Shown piece after piece: positions 49,528 through 56,329 of a DNA stretch of 56,329 nt. The stretch spans positions 226,625-282,953 of the forward strand of contig NZ_RDBO01000077.1 of the NCBI RefSeq assembly GCF_008120935.1, written 5' to 3'. The DNA comes from Streptomyces sp. sk2.1. GTDB lineage: Bacteria; Actinomycetota; Actinomycetes; Streptomycetales; Streptomycetaceae. Position 1 is the first letter of the stretch; each line of letters starts with the position of its first letter. The position numbers were made by a program, and so were the translations under genes. Under the pieces are notes generated by a model that was given only the letters and a program-made list of their open reading frames with translations, made no database searches and was not told where the DNA came from.

Positions 49528-50733
49528 TCAGTGGCGCAGGACGCCGCGGAGCTGTTCCAGCCCCCAGTCCAGGTCCTCCTTGCTGATCACCAGCGGCGGC
49601 GCGATCCGGATCGTCGAGCCGTGGGTGTCCTTGACCAGCACCCCGCGTTCCATCAGCTTCTCGGAGATCTCCCGGCCCGTGCCGAGGGCCGGGGCGATGT
49701 CCACGCCCGCCCACAGCCCGCGGCCCCGTACCGCCTCCACCGCGCCGCCGCCCACCAGCAGCCCCAGCTCCTGGTGCAGGTGCTCGCCCAGTTCGGCCGC
49801 CCGCTGCTGGAACTCGCCGGTGCGGAGCATCGCGACGACCTCCAGCGCGACGGCGCAGGCGAGCGGATTGCCGCCGAACGTCGAACCGTGCTCGCCGGGG
49901 CGGTACACCCCCAGCACCGCCCGGGACGAGACCACCGCCGACACCGGCACCACACCGCCGCCCAGCGCCTTGCCGAGCACGTACATGTCCGGCACGACGC
50001 CCTCGTGCTCGCACGCGAAGGTCTTCCCGGTCCGGCCCAGCCCCGACTGGATCTCGTCCGCGATGAACAGCACGCCGCGCTCGCGGGTGAGCTCGCGCAC
50101 CCCCGGGAGGTAGCCCGGCGGCGGCACCAGCACCCCGGCCTCGCCCTGGATCGGCTCCATGAGCACCGCGACGGTGTTGTCCGTCATCGCCTCCCGGAGC
50201 GCGGTGAGGTCCCCGTACGGCACGATCTCGAACCCCGGTGTGTAGGGGCCGAAGTCCTCCCGCGCCTCGGGGTCGGTGGAGAAGCTGATGATCGTCGTCG
50301 TCCGGCCGTGGAAGTTGTTCGCGGCGACGATGATCTTCGCCATGCCGTCCGGGACGCCCTTCACCCGGTAGCCCCACTTGCGGGCCGTCTTCACCGCGGT
50401 CTCCACGGCCTCCGCCCCGGTGTTCATCGGGAGCACCGACTCCATGCCGCACAACTCGGCGAGCTGCGTGCAGAAGTCGGCGAACCGGTCGTGGTGGAAG
50501 GCGCGCGAGGTGAGGGTCACCCGGTCCAGCTGCGCCCTGGCCGCGTCGAGCAGGCGCCGGTTGCCGTGGCCGAAATTGAGTGCCGAGTAACCGGCGAGCA
50601 TGTCGAGGTAGCGCCGGCCCTCGACATCGGTCATCCAGGCCCCCTCCGCCGTGGCGACCACGACAGGGAGCGGATGGTAATTGTGCGCGCTGTGCGCCTC
50701 GGCGGAGGCGATGGCGTTTTCCGTGATCGACAC
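49528..50733 (-). CDS. rocD: ornithine--oxo-acid transaminase
   Basis: A 401-residue class III PLP aminotransferase converting ornithine to glutamate semialdehyde. Family motifs are NYHPLPVVVATAEGAWMTDV, MNTGAEAVETAVKTARKWGY, FHGRTTTIISFSTD, FIADEIQSGLGRTGK, the PLP lysine in VLGKALGGGVVP, and EHGSTFGGNPLACAVALE. GTG 50733 has GGAG five bases upstream and is preferred to ATG 50757, which lacks a ribosome site. No other arginine-degradation gene is adjacent. Confidence 0.94.
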   Translation of the reverse strand: MSITENAIASAEAHSAHNYHPLPVVVATAEGAWMTDVEGRRYLDMLAGYSALNFGHGNRRLLDAARAQLDRVTLTSRAFHHDRFADFCTQLAELCGMESVLPMNTGAEAVETAVKTARKWGYRVKGVPDGMAKIIVAANNFHGRTTTIISFSTDPEAREDFGPYTPGFEIVPYGDLTALREAMTDNTVAVLMEPIQGEAGVLVPPPGYLPGVRELTRERGVLFIADEIQSGLGRTGKTFACEHEGVVPDMYVLGKALGGGVVPVSAVVSSRAVLGVYRPGEHGSTFGGNPLACAVALEVVAMLRTGEFQQRAAELGEHLHQELGLLVGGGAVEAVRGRGLWAGVDIAPALGTGREISEKLMERGVLVKDTHGSTIRIAPPLVISKEDLDWGLEQLRGVLRH

Positions 50734-50979
50734 GGGATCTCCGTTCGTCGTGGGCATGGGCGTGGGCGGGGTGGTGCCCACTTTGTATCGTCGGTCGGAT
50801 CCGGTCCGAGGAAACCTCCGATTCCCGGCGTGCCCGACCGGCCGGCACCGGCGTCCGCGCCCGCCCCTCCCGGCCCCCGCCGTGATCCTCGTCTCATCCG
50901 CGGCGGTGCGCGCGCCCGGTCCGGGTGCCTTCCGCACCGGCTGCCGGAGATCGCTCCCGTACCTGAGACAATGAGTCCC

Positions 50980-51993
50980 ATGGCCTCTGAACGCCCCCGC
51001 GTGCTCTCCGGAATCCAGCCCACCGCAGGCTCGTTCCACCTCGGCAACTACCTCGGTGCGGTCCGCCAGTGGGTGGCGCTGCAGGAATCCCACGACGCCT
51101 TCTACATGGTCGTCGACCTGCACGCGATCACCGTTCCGCAGGACCCCGCGGAGCTGCGCGCCAACACCCGGCTCGCCGCCGCCCAGCTCCTCGCCGCCGG
51201 TCTCGACCCCGAGCGGTGCACGCTCTTCGTCCAGAGCCACGTCCCCGAGCACGCCCAGCTCGGCTGGGTCATGAACTGCCTCACCGGCTTCGGCGAGGCG
51301 TCGCGCATGACGCAGTTCAAGGACAAGTCCGCCAAGCAGGGCGCCGACCGCGCCACCGTCGGTCTCTTCACGTACCCGATGCTGATGGTCGCCGACATCC
51401 TGCTGTACCAGGCCGACCAGGTCCCGGTCGGCGAGGACCAGCGCCAGCACCTGGAGCTGACCCGCAACCTCGCCGAGCGGTTCAACGGCACCTACGGGGA
51501 CACCTTCACCGTGCCGGACCCGTACATCCTCAAGGAGACGGCGAAGATCTACGACCTCCAGGACCCGTCGTCCAAGATGAGCAAGTCGGCGGCCACCCCG
51601 AAGGGTCTGATCAACCTCCTCGACGAGCCGAAGGCCACCGCCAAGAAGGTGAAGAGCGCGGTCACCGACACCGACACGGTCATCCGCTTCGACCGCGTGG
51701 AGAAGCCCGGCGTCAGCAATCTGCTGAGCATCTGCTCGACACTCACGGGCGTCGGTATCGCGGATCTGGAGCAGAAGTACGAGGGCAAGGGCTACGGTGC
51801 GCTCAAGACCGACCTCGCCGAGGTCATGGTCGAGTTCGTCACACCGTTCCGGACCCGCACCCAGGAATATCTGGACGACCCGGAGACGCTGGACTCGATC
51901 CTGGCCAAGGGCGCGGAGAAGGCGCGGTCCGTCGCGGCCGAGACCCTGGCTCGTACGTACGACCGAATGGGCTTCCTGCCTGCGAAGCACTGA
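50980..51993 (+). CDS. trpS: tryptophan--tRNA ligase
   Basis: A 337-residue class I tRNA synthetase. HIGH-type motif FHLGNYLGA, the tryptophan-pocket region LHAITVPQDP and LYQADQVPVGEDQRQH, and KMSKS in SSKMSKSAATPKG are all present. From memory, Streptomyces carries two TrpRS genes, and this position corresponds to the housekeeping trpS2 of S. coelicolor. ATG 50980 is used; ATG 50971 is an equally possible start. Neither has a clear ribosome site, suggesting a short or absent leader. Confidence 0.96.
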   Translation: MASERPRVLSGIQPTAGSFHLGNYLGAVRQWVALQESHDAFYMVVDLHAITVPQDPAELRANTRLAAAQLLAAGLDPERCTLFVQSHVPEHAQLGWVMNCLTGFGEASRMTQFKDKSAKQGADRATVGLFTYPMLMVADILLYQADQVPVGEDQRQHLELTRNLAERFNGTYGDTFTVPDPYILKETAKIYDLQDPSSKMSKSAATPKGLINLLDEPKATAKKVKSAVTDTDTVIRFDRVEKPGVSNLLSICSTLTGVGIADLEQKYEGKGYGALKTDLAEVMVEFVTPFRTRTQEYLDDPETLDSILAKGAEKARSVAAETLARTYDRMGFLPAKH

Positions 51994-52104
51994 GTCCAAG
52001 GACCCTGGCGGTTTCGGGGCCGCAGGCTGCACACTGGCGACGGAAGCCGACCAGGTGGGTGGCCGAAAACAGGTCATCGACCATCGAGGATTGAGGAGAA
52101 CGAC

Positions 52105-52695
52105 GTGGGGACCGTAACGCTCGGCGTTTCGATCGCGGTCCCGGAGCCCTACGGCAGCCTGCTCCAGGAGCGGCGCGCGAGCTTCGGGGATCCTGCCGCG
52201 TACGGCATTCCCACCCACGTCACCCTGCTTCCGCCGACCGCGGCCGACGCGGCCGCCCTGCCCGCGATCGAGGCGCACCTCGCCCGGATCGCGACGGGCG
52301 GCCGTCCCTTCCCGATGCGGCTGTCCGGCACGGGGACCTTCCGGCCGCTGTCGCCGGTGGTCTTCGTGCAGGTCGTCGAGGGCGGCTCGGCCTGCTCCTG
52401 GCTCCAGAAGCGGGTCCGGGACGGCTCGGGGCCGCTGGTCCGCGAGCTCCAGTTCCCGTACCACCCGCACGTGACCGTGGCGCACGACATCCCCGAGGCG
52501 GCGATGGACCGGGCGTACGAGGAGCTCTCCGACTACGAGGCGTCCTGGACCTGCGGTTCCTTCGCGCTGTACGAGCAGGGCGCGGACAGCGTCTGGCGCA
52601 AGATCAACGAGTTCCCGTTCGGGACCGGGGACGGCATGCCGGCCGTGCCCGCGCAGGGCAGCTCGTCCGTGGACGAACCCTCCCTGCAGTCCTGA
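52105..52695 (+). CDS. 2'-5' RNA ligase family (2H phosphoesterase) protein
   Basis: A 196-residue 2H phosphoesterase. Both HxTx motifs are present: THVTLLPP and PHVTVAHD. Such proteins hydrolyse or ligate 2',5'- or cyclic phosphate RNA ends. GAGGAGAA precedes GTG 52105. It follows trpS by about 110 bases on the same strand and may be co-transcribed. The last 25 residues are low-complexity. Confidence 0.88.
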   Translation: MGTVTLGVSIAVPEPYGSLLQERRASFGDPAAYGIPTHVTLLPPTAADAAALPAIEAHLARIATGGRPFPMRLSGTGTFRPLSPVVFVQVVEGGSACSWLQKRVRDGSGPLVRELQFPYHPHVTVAHDIPEAAMDRAYEELSDYEASWTCGSFALYEQGADSVWRKINEFPFGTGDGMPAVPAQGSSSVDEPSLQS

Positions 52696-52797
52696 TCACC
52701 GCCCCAGTCCTGATCGCCACCCCCCGCACGCCTCCTTCGACCCCGGCGTGCCCCGGGTGACCCTTTCGCCTCCGCCGCCCCGTCCGGTTCCTCCGGT

Positions 52798-53838
52798 TCA
52801 GAGCGGCAGGCGCCGGAACAGCGGGCGCGGCACGTGCCGCAGCGCCGACATCACCGCGCGCAGCGATCCGGGCACCCAGACCGTCTCCGAGCGCCGTCGC
52901 AGCCCCGCCACGATGGCCTCCGCGACGGCGTCCGGGGTCGTGGTGAGGGACGACGCCTCCAGGGGCGCCGAGGCGAACCGGGCGGCGGCGAGCCGGGCCG
53001 CCTCGACCCGGGGCGCACCGATCCACGGCGCACCGGCCCGCGACGTGCCGATCCACGGGGCACCGATCCGCGTACCGCCCCGTGCGTCGACCCGCGTACC
53101 GCTTCCGCTTCCCGCGGTGCCCGTCGGATCCGTGATTCCGGCCACTGCCGCCACCGCCACGGGTTCCGCCACCGGATCCGTCGCCGCGGTCCCGGCCGCC
53201 GTCTCGCCGGCCCCGGTCGTCCCCGTCGCGTCGTCGGGGGCCGTCCCCGGCCGCACGGGGCCGGACCGTACGAGGCCGGGACGCACGACCATCACATGCA
53301 CCCCCGTGTCGTGCAGCGCGTCGCCCAGCCCCTGAGCGAACGTGTCCAGACCCGCCTTGCTGGACCCGTAGATGAAGTCGGCGCGGCGCACGCGCTCGCC
53401 CGCCACCGAGGACAGCACCACCAGCGAACCGTGCCCCTGCGCCTGGAGCGCGCCGGCGCACACCAGCCCGGCGGAGACGGCCCCCGTGTAGTTGGTCTGG
53501 GCGACCCGGACCGCGGAGAGCGGCTCCTCCTCGTCGCGCTCCTGGTCGCCCGCGATCCCGAAGGCGAGCAGCACCATGTCGACGTCGCCCTCGGCGAAGA
53601 CCTCGCCGAGCACGGCCTCGTGGGACTCGGAGTCGAGGGCGTCGAAGTCGACCGTGCGGACGTCGGCGCCGCGTGCGCGCAGTTCGGCGGCGGCCGCGTC
53701 GAGGGCGGGGGAGGGGCGCCCGGCCAGCCGGACCGTGCGGGTCCGCAGCGCGATCAGCCGCCGTGCGGTGGCCAGGGCGATCTCCGACGTGCCGCCGAGT
53801 ACGAGCAGGGACTGCGGGGCCCCGAAGGCGTCCTTCAC
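52798..53838 (-). CDS. DprE2-like short-chain dehydrogenase with a large insertion
   Basis: A 346-residue SDR related to decaprenylphosphoryl-2-keto-erythropentose reductase, the partner of DprE1 in mycobacterial arabinose donor synthesis. It has the glycine motif VLGGTSEIALATARRL, LLAFGIAGDQ, Ser in VVLSSVAGERVR, YGSSKAGLDTFAQG with the catalytic Tyr/Lys, and VMVVRPGLVRSG. The C-terminus SALRHVPRPLFRRLP matches DprE2. Between VRPGLV and TTTPDAVAEAIV sits an insertion of about 90 residues rich in Gly, Ala and Thr with IGAPWIG repeats; ordinary DprE2 is about 254 residues. AAGGAG lies seven bases before GTG 53838. Confidence 0.82.
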   Translation of the reverse strand: MKDAFGAPQSLLVLGGTSEIALATARRLIALRTRTVRLAGRPSPALDAAAAELRARGADVRTVDFDALDSESHEAVLGEVFAEGDVDMVLLAFGIAGDQERDEEEPLSAVRVAQTNYTGAVSAGLVCAGALQAQGHGSLVVLSSVAGERVRRADFIYGSSKAGLDTFAQGLGDALHDTGVHVMVVRPGLVRSGPVRPGTAPDDATGTTGAGETAAGTAATDPVAEPVAVAAVAGITDPTGTAGSGSGTRVDARGGTRIGAPWIGTSRAGAPWIGAPRVEAARLAAARFASAPLEASSLTTTPDAVAEAIVAGLRRRSETVWVPGSLRAVMSALRHVPRPLFRRLPL

Positions 53839-53905
53839 GAAAGCGCTCCTTGCAGACAGGGGTGGTGACCAGAGGGATGGTGGGGTGTGCGGAACGCGGC
53901 GCCGG

Positions 53906-55270
53906 TCAGAGCGACAGACGGCGCGACAGGTCCGATCGGAACGCCCCGTACGGGTCCAACTCGGCGCGCAGCGAACGGAATCGGTCCAGCTTCGGATACA
54001 TGGCGGCCAGCAGCTCGGGCCGCAGCCGGGAGTCCTTCGCCAGGCAGACCCGGCCGCCGGCCGCCGCCACCTCCTCGTCCAGCGAGTCCAGGAACCGGGC
54101 CAGGCCGGGCAGGGCGGCGGGCAGGTCGAGGGCGAGCGTCCAGCCGGGCACGGGGAACGACAGCCAGCCCGGGTCGCTCGCGCCGAACCGCTTCAGCACC
54201 GCGTACGACGACGGGCAGCGCCGCAGGGAGATCCGGCGCACGATCCGCCGCAGCGCCTCCTCCTGCCCGAACCCGACGGCGAACTGGTACCGCACCGACC
54301 CGGCGCGCCCCCGGGGCCGGTCCCGGACCGGCCCGTCCAGGAGGCGGAAGAACTCGGCGGGCCGCTGGAGTTCGCCGGGCCGGTACCCGGGCGCGCCGCG
54401 GTACCGGAGCTCGCCCAGGAGGGCGGCGCAGACCCCGCCGGGCAGCGAGTGGGGCACGAGGGCGGAGAGGGACGGCAGCCGTCCCGGGCGGAACGCGGAC
54501 GGGGTGCGCCGGGCGCGCGCCGGACGCGCGTACCGGGGTGCCCGTCCGTCCACGGGCACGGGCTCGCCCCGGGTGAGCACGGCGCGCCCCGTCGCCCGGC
54601 CGCGGGAGAGCAGGTCGATCCGGGCGGCCGAGTAGCGGTAGCGGTGGTCCCCGGCGGAGAGCCGGTCCAGCAGGTCGTCCAGGTCGACGGCGCGTTCGGT
54701 GTCGACCGACAGCCACGACCCGGTGGCGCGGTGGCAGCGCAGTGTCGCCGAGAGGATCACGCCCGTCAGGCCCAGACCGCCCGCGGTCGCGTGGAAGAGC
54801 ACGGTGCCGGGACGGACCGTGTGGATCTCGCCGTCGGCGGTCAGCAGCTCCAACTCCTGGACGTGGCGCGAGAAGGAGCCGGAGTGGTGCTGGTCGTGAC
54901 CGTGCGCGTCGGCGCCGATCGCGCCGCCCACGGTGACGTACCGGTTCGGGGACGGGGTGGGCACGGACCAGCCGAGCGGTCGCAGGACCTCCGCCAGCCG
55001 GTGCAGGCCGACCCCGGCGTCGCAGACCACCAGCCCGGCGGTGGCGTCGACGGTGCGGATCCGGTCCAGCGCGGTCATGTCGAGGACGGAGCCGCCCGCG
55101 TTCTGCGCCGCGTCGCCGTGGGATCCGCCCAGCCCCCGGGCGATGGAGCCACGGGGTCCGCAGCCGCGTACCGTCGCCGCCGCCTCCTCGTACGTGCGCG
55201 GGCGGAACCGCAGAGCGGTCGTCGGGGCGGTACGGCCCCAGCCGGTCAGGGACACCGTGTCGACAGACAT
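53906..55270 (-). CDS. DprE1-like FAD-dependent oxidoreductase
   Basis: A 454-residue VAO/PCMH flavoprotein resembling DprE1, which oxidises decaprenylphosphoryl-ribose. FAD-binding segments RGLGGSHGDAAQNAGG, GGAIGADAHGHDQHHSGSF and ATAGGLGLTGVI are present, and the C-terminal LSFPVPGWTLALDLP, AKDSR and AMYPKLDRF match DprE1. Where mycobacterial DprE1 has the benzothiazinone-reactive Cys387 (WNVCVD), this protein has Ala380 (WTLALD). ATG 55270 follows TACGGT by seven bases with no ribosome site, suggesting a leaderless message. The DprE2-like gene follows 67 bases downstream, an operon. Confidence 0.85.
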   Translation of the reverse strand: MSVDTVSLTGWGRTAPTTALRFRPRTYEEAAATVRGCGPRGSIARGLGGSHGDAAQNAGGSVLDMTALDRIRTVDATAGLVVCDAGVGLHRLAEVLRPLGWSVPTPSPNRYVTVGGAIGADAHGHDQHHSGSFSRHVQELELLTADGEIHTVRPGTVLFHATAGGLGLTGVILSATLRCHRATGSWLSVDTERAVDLDDLLDRLSAGDHRYRYSAARIDLLSRGRATGRAVLTRGEPVPVDGRAPRYARPARARRTPSAFRPGRLPSLSALVPHSLPGGVCAALLGELRYRGAPGYRPGELQRPAEFFRLLDGPVRDRPRGRAGSVRYQFAVGFGQEEALRRIVRRISLRRCPSSYAVLKRFGASDPGWLSFPVPGWTLALDLPAALPGLARFLDSLDEEVAAAGGRVCLAKDSRLRPELLAAMYPKLDRFRSLRAELDPYGAFRSDLSRRLSL

Positions 55271-55412
55271 GACGGTGACCGTAGCGCCAGGGAAAACCCT
55301 TTTGGGGGATTTGTTACAGTGCTCACCGTTATGGGTGATTGAGGGAGTGTCGGGCCGCACACCGAGGGGGCCGGGTACGGTTCCCGGCGCCCGGACGGGT
55401 AAGCCGTACGTC

Positions 55413-56329
55413 ATGGACTGGCTGAAGAAACTCCCCGTCATCGGGCCGATCGTCTCCCGGCTGATGACGACGCACGCCTGGCGTTCCTACGAGACGCTGG
55501 AACGGGTCCACTGGACCAGGCTCGCCGCCGCGATCACCTTCACCAGCTTCCTGGCGATCTTCCCGCTGATCGCGGTCGGTGCGGCGATCGGTGCCGCGCT
55601 GCTCTCCGACGAGCAGTTGCGCAAGATCGAGGACAAGCTCGCCGAGCAGGTGCCGGGCATCTCCGACCAGCTCGGCATCGAGGGCCTGGTGGCCCACGCG
55701 GGCACGGTCGGGGCGGTGGCCGGTGCGCTGCTGCTCCTCACCGGGATCGGCTGGCTCGGCTCGATGCGCGACTGCCTGCGCGCCGTCTGGGGCCGGGACG
55801 ACGTGGACACGGGCAACCCGGTCGTCCGCAAGCTCAAGGACGCGGGGCTGCTGCTCGGGCTCGGCGGCGCGGCGCTCGCGACCCTCGCGATCTCCTCGGT
55901 GGGCACCGTCGCGGTCGGCCGGACCGCCGGTCTGCTGAACATCTCGGACCGGGGCGCGGGCGGTGTGGTGCTCCAGGTGGCCGCCATGGCCGTGGGGGCG
56001 CTCGGCGGCTTCCTGCTGCTGCTCTACCTGCTGACCCTGCTGCCCGGCGTGGAGCCGCCGCGGCGCAGTCTGCTGGTCGCGGGCGCGATCGGCGCGATCG
56101 GCTTCGAACTGCTCAAGCTGCTGCTCGGCAGCTACATGAAGGGCGTGGCGTCCAAGAGCATGTACGGCGCCTTCGGGGTGCCCGTGGCCCTGCTGCTCTG
56201 GCTCAACTTCACGGCGAAACTGCTGCTGTTCTGCGCCGCCTGGACGGCGACGCAGAACAGCAGCAGTTTCGCCGTGAAGTTGAGCCAGAGCAGCAGGGCC
56301 ACGGGCACCCCGAAGGCGCCGTACATGCT
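55413..56329 (+). CDS. YihY/BrkB family inner-membrane protein (partial)
   Basis: The frame opens at ATG 55413 and runs off the window. YihY/virulence factor BrkB motifs are clear: WRSYETLERVHWTRLAAAIT near the start, a first span ITFTSFLAIFPLIAVGAAIG, GWLGSMRDCLRAVWG, and the C-terminal signature SKSMYGAFGVPVALLLWLN followed by FTAKLLLFCAAW. From 56246 onward the sequence is the reverse complement of 56157-56240, so residues after about FCAAW are antisense readthrough, not genuine protein. The start has only a weak ribosome site. Confidence 0.85.
   Translation, partial: MDWLKKLPVIGPIVSRLMTTHAWRSYETLERVHWTRLAAAITFTSFLAIFPLIAVGAAIGAALLSDEQLRKIEDKLAEQVPGISDQLGIEGLVAHAGTVGAVAGALLLLTGIGWLGSMRDCLRAVWGRDDVDTGNPVVRKLKDAGLLLGLGGAALATLAISSVGTVAVGRTAGLLNISDRGAGGVVLQVAAMAVGALGGFLLLLYLLTLLPGVEPPRRSLLVAGAIGAIGFELLKLLLGSYMKGVASKSMYGAFGVPVALLLWLNFTAKLLLFCAAWTATQNSSSFAVKLSQSSRATGTPKAPYM
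56157..56329. repeat. 84-bp foldback palindrome at the window end
   Basis: Bases 56157-56240 and 56246-56329 are reverse complements with one mismatch (56236/56250) and a five-base loop. The palindrome lies inside the YihY gene and ends exactly at the last base, as expected for a chimeric foldback at a contig end. Confidence 0.9.

Noticed and set aside
47179..50979. The trpS frame extending upstream for over 1,200 codons
   Set aside because: The extension runs through the YgiC-like gene in another frame and antisense to the SUKH and rocD genes, with Arg/Pro/Gly-rich shadow translation; trpS begins at 50980.
50734..52485. The rocD frame extending upstream opposite trpS
   Set aside because: Antisense shadow of trpS; rocD has a well-spaced GGAG before GTG 50733.
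56157..56329. Chromosome telomere palindrome
   Set aside because: The palindrome is a fold-back of YihY coding sequence, not a set of short GC-rich terminal hairpins, and the surrounding genes are core rather than chromosome-arm genes.

Overview
The window is a very GC-rich actinobacterial chromosome segment, almost certainly Streptomyces. The evidence is the extreme third-position GC bias, the many GTG/TTG starts, the TAnnnT -10 boxes set close to leaderless ATGs, and the gene order. From memory, the order guaA, pcrA, icmB, sucCD, perM, purNH, folD, mdh, trpS follows the conserved core of the Streptomyces coelicolor chromosome. It is mostly core genome. I see no integrase, transposase, CRISPR array, tRNA or rRNA.

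Layout. 0.1-5.5 kb: guaA, a Uma2-type nuclease-like gene, a class II aldolase, a membrane protein and a DoxX protein. 5.3-9.1 kb: a divergent LiaFSR-like envelope-stress locus (PspC/LiaF-like protein plus a small membrane protein on the minus strand; PspC histidine kinase and LuxR-type regulator on the plus strand), with a 9-bp inverted repeat between the two arms. 9.2-18 kb: a GNAT acetyltransferase, two secreted NlpC/P60 hydrolases (the second behind a clear c-di-AMP ydaO-type riboswitch), pcrA and an M23 peptidase; this is a cell-wall remodelling neighbourhood. 18-20 kb: a membrane-anchored lipase and the B12-binding subunit IcmB. 20-28.7 kb: a five-gene SWIM zinc finger / DUF5691 // MoxR AAA+ / DUF5682 / VWA module of unknown function, split around a decayed MmpS-like gene.

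28.7-42.5 kb: central metabolism (sucCD, purNH, folD, mdh) with perM, RDD and DUF3017 membrane proteins. Inside it lies an HTH plus sigma-like gene that I read as one gene broken by a 23-bp tandem duplication. A 149-bp perfect inverted repeat also copies part of a membrane-protein gene from 35.4 kb to 41.2 kb. 42.6-50.7 kb: accessory enzymes, namely a B12 radical SAM protein, a PEP-mutase-like enzyme, a divergent AhpD/MocR pair, a YgiB/YgiC-like pair, a SUKH protein and rocD. 51-56.3 kb: trpS, a 2H phosphoesterase, a DprE1/DprE2-like pair (the DprE1 homologue has Ala where the mycobacterial enzyme has the benzothiazinone-target Cys) and a partial YihY gene.

The last 173 bases fold back on themselves as an 84-bp hairpin ending exactly at the window end. 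This looks like a contig-end artefact, so the 3' end of the last gene should not be trusted. Convergent genes and operon ends are often separated by long perfect inverted repeats, which I annotate as terminators.
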